Virus record (IMG/VR): IMGVR_UViG_3300030118_002519
Coordinates: 1 to 34,666 of that record
Length of the DNA stretch: 34,666 nt
Source: a virus
Direction: 5' to 3' (one strand)
The notes under the pieces were generated by a model that was not told the origin of the DNA, ran no database searches, and saw nothing but the letters and a program-made list of their open reading frames with translations. The translations under genes and the position numbers were made by a program. Each line of letters starts with the position of its first letter. Position 1 is the first letter of the stretch. Positions 21,069 to 29,118 of the stretch are shown one piece after another.

Positions 21069-21281
21069 ATGAAAATAGATCAAAAAGCCATGCAAGAATC
21101 AGTCACCGACACAATACTAGGTGCAGCCTTTAACTTCCCAATCTCTTGGGCCACACTCGCTGCTTGTTTGGCATTTACAACAGATCCATTGAAGATTGCA
21201 GTTATACAACTTATGGTTCTAACATTAGCAGCAATTATAAGACGTTATTACACTCGTTTATATTTCAAAAATAAGGAATGA
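21069..21281 (+). CDS. Small two-helix membrane protein
   Basis: This is a 70-residue protein with hydrophobic segments at about 17-36 and 43-58 and a basic end (IIRRYYTRLYFKNKE). The pattern of a polar start with TDTILG, two helices, and an R-x-x-x-R-x-F end resembles small DUF7220-like phage proteins of unknown function, often near terminase or lysis genes. It could be a second holin or antiholin, but a dedicated holin exists at 26080. The 3' end overlaps terL by ATGA. Confidence 0.75.
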   Translation: MKIDQKAMQESVTDTILGAAFNFPISWATLAACLAFTTDPLKIAVIQLMVLTLAAIIRRYYTRLYFKNKE

Positions 21282-22810
21282 AATACTCAGCCAAACAAGA
21301 ACAAGAACTAATGACCGACATCTGGTCGCCTGCCGTCAAAGATAGTCCACTAAACTTCGTTAAGTTCATCTTCCCCTGGGGTCAGAAAGACACCCCCCTC
21401 GAAGATTTCACTGGCCCTAGAGCATGGCAAGAAAAAATTTTATTAGAAATTTCCAGACATATACAACGCAACCATGGCAAAGTTACCCCAGAAATGTTCC
21501 GCCTAGCCGTAGCCTCTGGACGGGGCATAGGAAAATCAGCCTTAGTCGCTTGGCTCATACTTTGGATGCTCTCTACCCGCATGGGGTCAACCATCATTGT
21601 TACCGCCAACACCGAACAACAGCTTCGCTCAAGAACCTGGGCGGAACTAGGTAAGTGGCTCACCCTCGCTATCAACTCGCACTGGTTTCAAAAAACAGCC
21701 ACCACCATCAAACCCGCAGCTTGGTATGAAGAGGCCCTGATCCGAGACTTACAAATCGACACTGGTTACTACTACGCTCAAGCCCAACTCTGGAGTGAAG
21801 AAAACCCCGATGCTTTTGCTGGTGTCCACTCCAACTACGGTGTCTTATTAATCATGGACGAAGCATCAGGTATTCCATCACCCATCTACTCAGTCTCGGA
21901 AGGTTTCTTCTCCGAACCAACCCAAAACAGATTTTGGTGTGCTTTCTCCAACCCCAGAAGAAACACTGGCCCGTTCTACGACAGCTTCCACTCTAACAAG
22001 AAATACTGGCACACCGAACAAATTGATTCCCGCTCAGTAGAAAACACTGACACCGAACTATTCAATCGTATGCTGGAACAATACGGAGAAGATTCAACCG
22101 TTGCCCGTGTTGAAGTCCTCGGTGAATTTCCAAGAGCCGATGACGATGCAGTAATCCCCATAGAATTAGCACGGGCAGCCGTTGATCGTGATGTCAATAT
22201 TACCGCTACCGATCCAATCGTCTGGGGGTTAGACGTAGCCAGGTTCGGTGGTGACAATACTGCCCTCTGCAAACGCCAAGGTAATACTGTTACTGAAATT
22301 AAAACTTTTAAATCTATGGATTTAATGCAACTATGTGGAGCGATTCATAATGAGTATGAAGAGTGTACGGCCTTAGAACAGCCACAAGAAATCCTAGTTG
22401 ACTCAATCGGTTTAGGATCTGGGGTGGTCGATAGACTAACTGAACTGAATTTACCCGCCAGAGGAGTAAATGTGTCAGAGTCTCCTGCTAGTAAAAAGAA
22501 ATTTATTAATTTGCGAGCCGAACTTTGGTTTCAAATTAAAGAGTGGTTGGCTCAAAGAAATTGCCGACTGCCAAGCGATGATGAGTTGATAGCTGAATTG
22601 GTTGCACCTAGCTATTCATATAATTCATCAGGTAAGATAAAAATAGAAAGTAAAGAACAAATGAAGAAACGTGGATTGAAGTCACCAGATAAAGCTGATG
22701 CTCTAGCGTTGACCATGGCAAGTTCTGCCGTAACTTTTTCGGGAAATTCGTCATTTATGGGGTATAATTTCAAAAGACCACTCAAATCAAAAATTTTTCG
22801 AGTAGGATAA
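21278..22810 (+). CDS. terL: Terminase large subunit
   Basis: This is a 510-residue protein. Walker A is GRGIGKS (81-87); Walker B is LLIMDE with D194 and E195; the coupling region is WCAFSNPRRNTG. The RNase H-like nuclease has D319 (GLDVARFGGD), D375 (EILVDSIGLGSG) and D471/D474 (SPDKADALALT). It packs DNA through the portal and cuts it. The first about 1000 bases are richer in C and use C-ending codons, whereas from about 22270 the gene is AT-rich like its neighbours. The change lies just after D319, near the junction of ATPase and nuclease domains. ATGA overlap couples it to the membrane protein. Confidence 0.95.
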   Translation: MKYSAKQEQELMTDIWSPAVKDSPLNFVKFIFPWGQKDTPLEDFTGPRAWQEKILLEISRHIQRNHGKVTPEMFRLAVASGRGIGKSALVAWLILWMLSTRMGSTIIVTANTEQQLRSRTWAELGKWLTLAINSHWFQKTATTIKPAAWYEEALIRDLQIDTGYYYAQAQLWSEENPDAFAGVHSNYGVLLIMDEASGIPSPIYSVSEGFFSEPTQNRFWCAFSNPRRNTGPFYDSFHSNKKYWHTEQIDSRSVENTDTELFNRMLEQYGEDSTVARVEVLGEFPRADDDAVIPIELARAAVDRDVNITATDPIVWGLDVARFGGDNTALCKRQGNTVTEIKTFKSMDLMQLCGAIHNEYEECTALEQPQEILVDSIGLGSGVVDRLTELNLPARGVNVSESPASKKKFINLRAELWFQIKEWLAQRNCRLPSDDELIAELVAPSYSYNSSGKIKIESKEQMKKRGLKSPDKADALALTMASSAVTFSGNSSFMGYNFKRPLKSKIFRVG

Positions 22811-22814
22811 TTTT

Positions 22815-24935
22815 ATGAAAGAATACAAAGATCAATTTGAAAACGCAAGTTTTGAAGAATTAGAAAGCGTTTTAAAATCCGAATACGATGATGCCAAAGA
22901 TTATATCGACCAAGTAGGCGAAGATAGAGCCGAAGCAACTGAATATTATCTTGGTCAAGAGCCTGAAGGTTCAAGCAATATGCAATCTGAATTTGTCTCA
23001 ACTGACGTTAGAGACACTGTGCTTTTTATGTTGCCATCAATTATGAGAACTTTTTTTGGTACTAAAAAATCTGTTGAATTTGTGCCAACAAACCCAGAAG
23101 ATATACCAGTAGCAGAACAACAAACAAACTTTATTAACTACATCATTCAGCAAAAAAATAATGGTTTCAAAGTTTTTTATGATGCTTTTAAAGATGCTTT
23201 AATAAGAAAGACTGGTTACGTTAAAGCGTTTTGGGATGATAGCATGTCAGTCAGCAATCACGAATACACAGGTTTAGACAAACAATCCAGAGATGCTTTA
23301 TTGCTCGATAAAGATGTTGAGATAGTTGAAGAAAAAGTTCAATCAGAAAAAATGATGGTTATGGATGAAGCAACTGGTGAACAAATAGAACAAGAGTTTC
23401 CAGTTAGTTATGATTTAAAAATTAGAAGAGTCAAAAAGAAAAACCAAGTGGTTATTGAATCAATACCACCTGAAGAAGTTTTGATAGCTAGAGATGCTAG
23501 AGACTTAGAATCTGCTAGTTATGTTGCTCACCGCATGATTAAAACTGTTGGTGAGTTGGTCGCTATGGGTTATGACCAAGAAGATGTCGAACAGTATGCA
23601 GGATCAGGTAATATGCTTGATGCTGATTCATACGATGAAGAAAGTGCTAGGAATCCATACGCTAATGATGAGTTTGATAGCCCTGACCCAAAAAATAAAA
23701 ACGTATTATACGTTGAACATTATTTAAACTATGATTTAGATGGTGATGGTATAGACGAAAGAATTAGAGTTTGTACTGCTGGTAACGGTGTAAACGTCAT
23801 GCACGTTTCGCCTTGGGATGATTTACCTATTGTTCTCTTTTCTCCAGATCCCGAACCTCACACTTCCATAGGTAGTTGTCCAGCAGACTATTTAATGCCA
23901 ATTCAAAGAGCTAAATCTCAAATTATGAGAGATACCCTTGATAGTCTAGGCCACGCCATCTTCCCAAGAATGGGAATAGTAGAAGGACAAGTTAATGTCG
24001 ATGATGTGCTTAATACTGATATTGGTCAGCCAATAAGAATGAGAGCACCAGGCATGGTTCAGCCCTTTAGTGTGCCCTTTGTCGGAAAAGAGGCCTTTCC
24101 AGTTCTGGGTTATTTAGATGAATCTAAAGAAAATAGAACTGGTGTATCAAAAGCATCTGCGGGCCTTAATGCCGATGCATTGCAATCAAGCACAAAAGCT
24201 GCGGTAGCAGCAACAATGTCAGGGGCACAGGGGCGTATTGAACTTATTTGTCGTCATTTTGCTGAAAGCGGAATGAAATCACTATTCAAATTAGTTTATC
24301 GTTTGGTAATTAAGCACCAAGAGCAACAAGAAATGGTCAGACTAAATAATGTGTTTGTACCAATAGACCCTCGTTTTTGGGATGCTGACAAAGATGTTTC
24401 TATTAATATAGCTCTTTCACCATCAAGCGATGAAGAAAAAGTACAATTCTTACTAGCCTTGTCACAAAAACAAGAACAAATCTTACAAACACTAGGGCCA
24501 AACAATCCGTTGGTATCACTACAACAATATGCCAACACTTTAGGTAAGGTAATTGAAATGTCAGGCTTCAAAGATGTTGATGCTTTTATCAATCCGCAAG
24601 TACCACCTATGCCACCACAACCTGAACAGCAAAAACCTGATCCTGCTGAACTATTAGCTCAAGCAGAAATTCAAAAAGCACAAGTTCAAGCTCAAAAGGC
24701 TATGATAGATGCTGAAACAGAGCGTATGAAAATCTTAATGGAAGATGATAGAAAACGTGATGAAGCTGAAGCAGACATTATGGTAAAGTCTGCTGAACTA
24801 CAAGCCAAGTTTGGTGCACAAGTAAATCAAGCTGAAATCAAAGCATTGATGGAACGTGATAGAGAAGTAATTAGACAAGTTGCTAAAACACAAGCACAAG
24901 GATTATTTAACAATGTCGGACAACAAGGTAGCTAA
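22815..24935 (+). CDS. Portal protein, P22 type
   Basis: This is a 706-residue protein. FVSTDVRDTVLFMLPSIMRT, FKDALIRKTGYVKAFWD, ESIPPEEVLIARDARDLESA and ASAGLNADALQSS are typical of the P22-like portal family, and the length matches. The C-terminal 100 residues are a long Ala/Gln/Lys-rich coiled coil (AQAEIQKAQVQAQKAMIDAE), as in the barrel of P22-type portals. It forms the dodecameric ring used by terminase and the tail. It follows terL after four bases. The small gene at 24913 overlaps its 3' end. Confidence 0.9.
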   Translation: MKEYKDQFENASFEELESVLKSEYDDAKDYIDQVGEDRAEATEYYLGQEPEGSSNMQSEFVSTDVRDTVLFMLPSIMRTFFGTKKSVEFVPTNPEDIPVAEQQTNFINYIIQQKNNGFKVFYDAFKDALIRKTGYVKAFWDDSMSVSNHEYTGLDKQSRDALLLDKDVEIVEEKVQSEKMMVMDEATGEQIEQEFPVSYDLKIRRVKKKNQVVIESIPPEEVLIARDARDLESASYVAHRMIKTVGELVAMGYDQEDVEQYAGSGNMLDADSYDEESARNPYANDEFDSPDPKNKNVLYVEHYLNYDLDGDGIDERIRVCTAGNGVNVMHVSPWDDLPIVLFSPDPEPHTSIGSCPADYLMPIQRAKSQIMRDTLDSLGHAIFPRMGIVEGQVNVDDVLNTDIGQPIRMRAPGMVQPFSVPFVGKEAFPVLGYLDESKENRTGVSKASAGLNADALQSSTKAAVAATMSGAQGRIELICRHFAESGMKSLFKLVYRLVIKHQEQQEMVRLNNVFVPIDPRFWDADKDVSINIALSPSSDEEKVQFLLALSQKQEQILQTLGPNNPLVSLQQYANTLGKVIEMSGFKDVDAFINPQVPPMPPQPEQQKPDPAELLAQAEIQKAQVQAQKAMIDAETERMKILMEDDRKRDEAEADIMVKSAELQAKFGAQVNQAEIKALMERDREVIRQVAKTQAQGLFNNVGQQGS

Positions 24936-25101
24936 TAAAAGTTATTTTATCGAAATACAAGATGGCGATGAAATTTACACAGGAGAAAACATAACAGCCA
25001 GAAATAAAGAAGAGGCTGAACTAAAAGCTATGATCTTATTTGGTTTTCTACTTTCAGACAGTGCCGAGATAATTACGTTTGAGGAGAACAAAATACACTA
25101 A
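24913..25101 (+). CDS. Small hypothetical protein (62 aa)
   Basis: I start at ATG 24913 (MSDNKVANKSYFIEIQDGDE), which overlaps the portal by 23 bases; an ATG at 24880 would overlap by 56. The product is strand (SYFIEIQDGDEIYTGENITA), helix (NKEEAELKAMILFGF), strand: the 'A.NKEEAE..A' form of a small bacterial/phage fold. The stop overlaps the next ATG (TAATG). Function unknown. Confidence 0.7.
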   Translation: MSDNKVANKSYFIEIQDGDEIYTGENITARNKEEAELKAMILFGFLLSDSAEIITFEENKIH

Positions 25102-25352
25102 TGGCTATTACTTACAGAGGTGAAAAATTTAGTGGTTACAACAAACCCAAAAGAACACCAGGAAAAAGCAAAAAGTTTGCTGTCTTGGCAAAAGTAAAAG
25201 ACCAAATAAAATTAATTCGTTTTGGTGATCCAAATATGACTATCAAAAAAGACGAACCCAAAAGAAGAAAGTCTTTTAGAGCAAGACATAAATGCGACAC
25301 CAATCCACCTAGTAAATTAACACCAAGATATTGGTCTTGTAAAAAATGGTAG
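25101..25352 (+). CDS. Small basic conserved phage protein (83 aa)
   Basis: This 83-residue Lys/Arg-rich protein has KRTPGKSKKFAVLAKVKDQI, LIRFGDPNMTIKKDEPKRRK, SFRARHKCDTN and YWSCKKW. This conserved arrangement is common in marine phages (I recall it as DUF6321-like), always near portal or capsid genes. The two Cys and HKCD could bind metal. It probably binds DNA or the inner capsid; no function is established to my knowledge. Confidence 0.82.
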   Translation: MAITYRGEKFSGYNKPKRTPGKSKKFAVLAKVKDQIKLIRFGDPNMTIKKDEPKRRKSFRARHKCDTNPPSKLTPRYWSCKKW

Positions 25353-25361
25353 GAGTATATT

Positions 25362-25505
25362 ATGGCTAAGAGTCCAAAACCAAAAAACCCAGCTTTATAC
25401 GCTAGAGTAATAGCAGCAGCAAAAAGAAAATTTAAAGTTTGGCCATCAGTTTATGCTTCTGCATGGGTTGTTCGTGAATACAAAAAGCGTGGTGGTAAAT
25501 ATTAA
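25362..25505 (+). CDS. Small basic conserved protein (47 aa)
   Basis: This 47-residue protein begins MAKSPKPKNPALYARVIAAA and continues KRKFKVWPSVYASAWVVREY to KKRGGKY. The block 'NPALYARV...KRKF.V.PS.YA..W.V.EYKKRGGKY' is highly conserved in phages and some large DNA viruses. SD TAGGAG lies seven bases upstream. It overlaps the next gene by one base (TAATG). It is probably DNA-associated; function unknown. Confidence 0.85.
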   Translation: MAKSPKPKNPALYARVIAAAKRKFKVWPSVYASAWVVREYKKRGGKY

Positions 25506-25765
25506 TGTCTTTAAAGAAATGGTTTGCAGAAAACTGGGTTGATATTGGAGCACCAAAAAAAGGCGGTGGTTACAAAAAATGTGGCAGGTCTAAACAAAAA
25601 AAAGATGCTAAAAGAAAATACCCTAAATGTGTGCCAGCAGCAAAAGCAGCTAGAATGACAAAAGCACAAATAAAATCTGCTGTTTCAAGAAAGAGAGCAA
25701 AAAAACAAGGGGTGGGTGGTAAACCTACCAATGTTAAGACTATAATAAAGAAAAGGAGAAAGTAA
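25505..25765 (+). CDS. Small basic conserved protein (86 aa)
   Basis: This 86-residue protein reads MSLKKWFAENWVDIGAPKKG, then GGYKKCGRSKQKKDAKRKYPKCV, PAAKAARMTKAQIKSAVSRKRA and a Lys-rich end. The 'LKKWF...WVDI..PKKGGG...CGR...YPKCVPA.KA..M' pattern recurs in phages and eukaryotic large viruses (DUF5872-like, from memory). The two conserved Cys may bind zinc. With its neighbours it forms a set of tiny basic proteins next to the portal, suggesting DNA packaging or condensation. Confidence 0.85.
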   Translation: MSLKKWFAENWVDIGAPKKGGGYKKCGRSKQKKDAKRKYPKCVPAAKAARMTKAQIKSAVSRKRAKKQGVGGKPTNVKTIIKKRRK

Positions 25766-25809
25766 TGTACGGTTACAAAAAGAAAAAAAAGAAAAAGAAA
25801 GGAAAATAA
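25765..25809 (+). CDS. Fourteen-residue polylysine peptide
   Basis: MYGYKKKKKKKKGK, with SD AAAGGAG before the ATG and one-base overlap (TAATG) with the previous gene. It ends one base before the next start. Similar short peptides with an aromatic start and a Lys tail are common in marine phages between the portal and lysis genes. A real product seems likely from the SD and spacing, but a gene this short cannot be proven from sequence. Confidence 0.5.
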   Translation: MYGYKKKKKKKKGK

Positions 25810-25810
25810 A

Positions 25811-25933
25811 ATGCCATACAGCAAATATTCACCTAAACAAAAAAAATTAGCTGCGGTAGCTAAACCTAGTAAAAAAATTACAGGTGCAGATTTTAAAAAA
25901 TTAAAAAAACTAAAAAACAAGAAAAAGAAATGA
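25811..25933 (+). CDS. Small basic conserved protein, KYSPKQKKLA type (40 aa)
   Basis: The 40-residue product has MPYSKYSPKQKKLAAVAKPS, then KKITGADFKKLKK and a Lys-rich end. The pattern 'Y.KYSPKQKKLA..A.P..KITGADFK.L' recurs in small proteins of marine phages. It overlaps the next gene by ATGA. Very basic, so DNA or RNA binding is likely; function unproven. Confidence 0.82.
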   Translation: MPYSKYSPKQKKLAAVAKPSKKITGADFKKLKKLKNKKKK

Positions 25934-26073
25934 AAATAAAAGCACCAAAAGGCTATCACTTTATGAAACAAGGAAAGACTATTTCCTTAATGAAACATGG
26001 TAAAAAATATGTTCCCCACAAAGGAGCAAGTTTAAGCATGGATTTTAAAGTAATTAAACAACACAAAAAATAA
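25930..26073 (+). CDS. Small basic conserved protein, KAPKGYHFMK type (47 aa)
   Basis: This 47-residue protein reads MKIKAPKGYHFMKQGKTISL, MKHGKKYVPHKGAS, LSMDFKVIKQHKK. The 'KAPKGYH.M......LM.H....PHKGAS....F.V...HK' pattern is conserved in marine phages. It has an ATGA start coupling with the previous gene and is the last of six small basic genes before the holin. His-rich and Lys-rich; function unknown. Confidence 0.82.
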   Translation: MKIKAPKGYHFMKQGKTISLMKHGKKYVPHKGASLSMDFKVIKQHKK

Positions 26074-26079
26074 TCCCCG

Positions 26080-26466
26080 ATGAGTGTCATCGAAAAATTA
26101 ATAGATCCTGTATCAACAATCTTGGATAAGTTTGTTGCTGATAAAGATTTAAAACAAAAACTAGAACATGAACTTAAGACAGAATTACATAGAGCTAATA
26201 TGGCCCAAATTGAGCTTAATAAAGTTGAAGCTGGCCATCGTAGTATATTCGTTGCAGGGTGGCGACCTTTTCTTGGATGGTGTCTTTCGTTTGCTATGGC
26301 ATACCACTTCATTTTTCAGCCGATTGCCGTTTTTGCAATATCTGTTGCAGGCTTATCATACGATTTACCAGAGTTTGATATGAACTCTTTAATGACCGTC
26401 TTGCTTGGCATGCTTGGTTTGGGAGGCATGAGAACTTATGAGAAATCTAAAGGGCTTACCAAATGA
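26080..26466 (+). CDS. Holin, three-helix type
   Basis: This 128-residue protein has a helical cytoplasmic part (1-55), then three hydrophobic segments at about 61-77, 79-94 and 102-117. The motif 'AGHRSIFVAGWRPFLGW' before the first helix and 'GLGGMRTYEKSKG' at the end identify the three-helix holin family known from gene-transfer agents and phages (GTA_holin_3TM). It makes the inner-membrane hole for lysis and is followed by spanin-like and endolysin genes. It overlaps the next gene by ATGA. Confidence 0.88.
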   Translation: MSVIEKLIDPVSTILDKFVADKDLKQKLEHELKTELHRANMAQIELNKVEAGHRSIFVAGWRPFLGWCLSFAMAYHFIFQPIAVFAISVAGLSYDLPEFDMNSLMTVLLGMLGLGGMRTYEKSKGLTK

Positions 26467-26771
26467 GCGAGCTAGGAAAAGTTAATGATAAATCTTCTTT
26501 AAATATATCTCTTTCTTATTTAGCTCAAATCATAGTTCTTAGCTCTGTTGTTGTTTGGGGTTACGCCAGCATTAATGAAAGAATAGATACAAACTTGCAA
26601 GAAACAAAAAAACTTAGAGGAAATCAAAATAACTACCTGTTTCCAGACATCAGAACCCTTGAACAACAAGTGATACAATTAGAAAAAGAAGTTTTAATCT
26701 TAAATACTGAAATAGAATTTTACAAAAAAGAAATGGAAAATGAGGAGTTAAATCTAAAATGTCTTGGTTAA
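26463..26771 (+). CDS. Spanin-like membrane-anchored coiled-coil protein
   Basis: This 102-residue protein has one N-terminal membrane helix at about 17-37 (LSYLAQIIVLSSVVVWGYAS) followed by a periplasmic coiled coil (about 60-98, TLEQQVIQLEKEVLILNTEI). Size and topology match an Rz-like inner-membrane spanin. No lipoprotein partner with a lipobox was found, so a unimolecular or unknown partner mode remains open. It lies between holin and endolysin and overlaps both, which supports a lysis role. Confidence 0.65.
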   Translation: MSELGKVNDKSSLNISLSYLAQIIVLSSVVVWGYASINERIDTNLQETKKLRGNQNNYLFPDIRTLEQQVIQLEKEVLILNTEIEFYKKEMENEELNLKCLG

Positions 26772-27136
26772 ATTTTAAAAAAGAAGAGTTTGCGTGTAAA
26801 CATACAGGCGAAAATAACATTTCACATGAATTGATAGATAAGTTACAATCTTTAAGAAATAAAGTTGGATTCCCAATAATAATCAATTCTGGTTATCGTT
26901 CAAAGGAACACCCAATAGAAGCTGCCAAAGAAAAACCAGGTATTCATTCAGAAGGCCTAGCAGTAGATATTAAGGTAGGTGGAGCAGAAGCATACGAAGT
27001 GGTAGGTTATGCTCTTGAGTGTGGTTTTACTGGCATAGGCGTTAGCCAAAAAGGAGGTTATGCTACACGCTTTATACATTTAGACATAGCAAAAAACAGC
27101 TATGATAGACCAAGACCTCATATTTGGAGTTATTGA
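26759..27136 (+). CDS. Endolysin, M15 D-Ala-D-Ala peptidase
   Basis: This 125-residue protein has the zinc-peptidase M15_3 motifs SGYRS (44-48), H63-x-EGLAVD70 and the final H107-L-D109. All three expected zinc ligands (H63, D70, H107) are present. It cleaves peptidoglycan cross-links after the holin opens the membrane. There is no signal peptide, so it depends on the holin. It overlaps the spanin-like gene by 13 bases and the next gene by one. Confidence 0.92.
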   Translation: MSWLNFKKEEFACKHTGENNISHELIDKLQSLRNKVGFPIIINSGYRSKEHPIEAAKEKPGIHSEGLAVDIKVGGAEAYEVVGYALECGFTGIGVSQKGGYATRFIHLDIAKNSYDRPRPHIWSY

Positions 27137-27378
27137 TGGATGATTTAAGCCCTGTTATTTTTTGGAACATTATTTTAACCTTGGTGTATGCACCATTGAT
27201 TTATGGCATTAGACAAAACGCTAGTGAATTAAAAAGAATTGATATTTTGGTAAACAAAACTAGAGAAGAAATGGCTAAACATTATGTAACCAAAGATGAT
27301 CTTGAAGAAGATTTAAAAAGAATATTTGACTATCTGGATAAATTAGATGGTAAAATAGATAAACTGATACAAAATTAA
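27136..27378 (+). CDS. Small membrane-anchored coiled-coil protein
   Basis: I chose the ATG at 27136 (TGATG overlap with the endolysin stop); a TTG at 27124 would overlap more. The 80-residue product has an N-terminal hydrophobic helix (VIFWNIILTLVYAPLIYGI) and a charged coiled coil (YVTKDDLEEDLKRIFDYLDK). The form resembles a second spanin or holin accessory. Adjacent to the lysis genes, it is probably part of the cassette; function inferred. Confidence 0.7.
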   Translation: MDDLSPVIFWNIILTLVYAPLIYGIRQNASELKRIDILVNKTREEMAKHYVTKDDLEEDLKRIFDYLDKLDGKIDKLIQN

Positions 27379-27379
27379 T

Positions 27380-27772
27380 ATGAATAGTTTTTTAAACCCT
27401 TTTATTTACAACCCACTAATTAATTCAATGAATGACTTGGGCCAAATGAATGGTCTTTTTAATCAACCACAAAGTTATGTTATGCCAAGCTCAGATCCTA
27501 ACTATACGTCAGGAATTGATTTTGCAAAATCTATAGCTGGTGGACAAAACATTGCCAACATGATTGCACCTGGTATCAGTTATTCGCAAGCACAACCAAT
27601 GGGCTTTTCAATGTTTGGCCCTGTGACACCACCAGTAGCACCTGTTGAACCACCAATGCCAATGCCAATGCCACCAATACCACCAGTTGACAATCCTATT
27701 ATGCCTCCTGGAAGTGTGGGCGGTGGAGGAATGATTGATTTCGATTATGAAAGATTCACTCAACCCTTTTAA
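27380..27772 (+). CDS. Pro/Met-rich hypothetical protein
   Basis: This 130-residue protein starts Asn/Phe-rich (MNSFLNPFIYNPLINSMNDL) and has a low-complexity Pro/Met stretch in the last third (PVEPPMPMPMPPIPPVD) before a Gly-rich end (GSVGGGGMIDFDYERF). This composition is typical of disordered minor virion proteins. Stop and next ATG overlap (TAATG). Family not recognised. Confidence 0.7.
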   Translation: MNSFLNPFIYNPLINSMNDLGQMNGLFNQPQSYVMPSSDPNYTSGIDFAKSIAGGQNIANMIAPGISYSQAQPMGFSMFGPVTPPVAPVEPPMPMPMPPIPPVDNPIMPPGSVGGGGMIDFDYERFTQPF

Positions 27773-28026
27773 TGTCAGATAAACAAAAACAATTACAACA
27801 AGGTCACGAAGCAGAAACTATTTTAAATAGCGATGTATTCAAGTTGGCTTTTGCAAATCTTAAAAATGAATATTTAAAAATGTGGGAAGATTCAAAAGAG
27901 TTAGATTCAGCTTTAAGAGAAAAATTATATTTAGCCATTAAAAATTTAACTACTGTAGAGAAACATTTACGCATATTGGTAGAAAAGGGTAAAATTACAA
28001 AAAGTCAGTTAGAAAAAATAAAGTAA
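27772..28026 (+). CDS. Small helical hypothetical protein (84 aa)
   Basis: The 84-residue product is helical and charged: QLQQGHEAETILNSDVFKLA, FANLKNEYLKMWEDSKELDS, then REKLYLAIKNLTTVEKHLRI and a basic end. It resembles small phage proteins encoded just before the scaffold, with a Trp in the 'L...W..S' helix and a 'R..L......L..V...L' helix. Possible head-assembly factor. Function unknown. Confidence 0.75.
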   Translation: MSDKQKQLQQGHEAETILNSDVFKLAFANLKNEYLKMWEDSKELDSALREKLYLAIKNLTTVEKHLRILVEKGKITKSQLEKIK

Positions 28027-28092
28027 TTTTATTTTTATTTCATCTTAAATTCTTTAAAATACATATAACAATTAACTTTATAGGATTAAAGT
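28027..28092 (+). promoter_or_regulatory. Intergenic gap before the scaffold; possible late promoter
   Basis: This is a 66-bp AT-rich gap, the only sizeable one between terL and the capsid gene. It holds TATAAC (28064-28069) and TTTATAGG near the start, with no good -35. It may give extra transcription of scaffold and capsid genes. The SD-like TAGGA lies nine bases before the ATG. Confidence 0.25.
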
Positions 28093-29091
28093 ATGAGTGA
28101 ACCCAGCAACGTAGAATCGACTGGATTTAAAACCGAATTACAAAAAACGGCTGCTCAATTTGAGAATCTTATGACTCCTGCTGAAGAAGTAGATGAGCAA
28201 CAAGTAGAGCAAGTTGAAGAAGCTGAAGAAGAAGCTGTAGAAGATGTTGTCGAAGATGATTATGACATTGACGAGGATATTGAAGAAACAGAAGAAGAAG
28301 TAGAATTAGACGAACAAGAATCGTTTGAGGAAGAAGAACAACCAAATGTTTATACCGTTAAAATAGACGGACAAGAACAAGAGGTCACGTTAGAAGAACT
28401 CCAACAAGGTTATTCACGTCAACAAGACTACACTCGTAAAACTCAGGAATTGTCGCAACAAAGAAAAGACTTTGAAACACAACAAGCAGAGTTAACGAAA
28501 AAGGATGCGATTTACAAAGAATTGCTACCTAGGATGGAAAAGTCACTAGAAGGTGAACTCGCTAATGAACCAGACTGGAAAGCTCTCTATGAATCTGATC
28601 CCATTGCTTATGTAAGGGAAAAAGATGTATGGAATGAGAAGAAAGAAAAGTTTAAAGCTGTTCAGGCTGAACAACAAAGACTTAAACAAGAAGAGATGAC
28701 CAAACAACAGGCTCAAATTAAAGAAGCTATAGAACTTGGTAATCAGAAACTTCTTGAAGCTGTTCCTGAATGGAAAGATGCTAATGTTGCTCTTAAAGAG
28801 AAACAAAGTATTGCAAAGTACGCTATGGATGTGCTTGGTTATTCGCAAGATGAAATCAATCAGGTCTATGATTACAGAGCATTACTTGGTTTAAGAGATG
28901 GCTGGTTACATCACCAAACAAGAAAAGCTATTAAAAAGAAGCCAGTTGAAAAAGCCCCAGCAAGAAGTGGTAAGCCTGGCAGTGCTAACAAACCTAGATC
29001 AGCAACTCCTTTGAAAAAAGCAAAACAAAGATTGGCTAAAACAGGCAAATTGCGTGATGCAGCTAAAGTCTTTGAAAATTTATTAGATTAA
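28093..29091 (+). CDS. Capsid scaffolding protein
   Basis: This 332-residue protein has a very acidic N-terminal third (about 30-95, Glu/Asp/Val repeats), a central LEELQQGYSRQQDYTRKTQE motif found in many phage scaffolds, a long charged coiled coil (about 115-215), and a basic C-terminus (KKKPVEKAPARSGKPGS onward) expected to bind the capsid protein. It lies directly before the major capsid gene. It should guide procapsid assembly and leave the shell later. Confidence 0.88.
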   Translation: MSEPSNVESTGFKTELQKTAAQFENLMTPAEEVDEQQVEQVEEAEEEAVEDVVEDDYDIDEDIEETEEEVELDEQESFEEEEQPNVYTVKIDGQEQEVTLEELQQGYSRQQDYTRKTQELSQQRKDFETQQAELTKKDAIYKELLPRMEKSLEGELANEPDWKALYESDPIAYVREKDVWNEKKEKFKAVQAEQQRLKQEEMTKQQAQIKEAIELGNQKLLEAVPEWKDANVALKEKQSIAKYAMDVLGYSQDEINQVYDYRALLGLRDGWLHHQTRKAIKKKPVEKAPARSGKPGSANKPRSATPLKKAKQRLAKTGKLRDAAKVFENLLD

Positions 29092-29118
29092 CTTTTTTAA
29101 CTTTTAGGAGTACATAAA

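Noticed and set aside
25570-25971. 133-residue Phe/Leu-rich minus-strand frame
   Set aside because: It is the reverse of Lys-rich plus-strand genes (AAA and AAG read as TTT and CTT), not a membrane protein gene.
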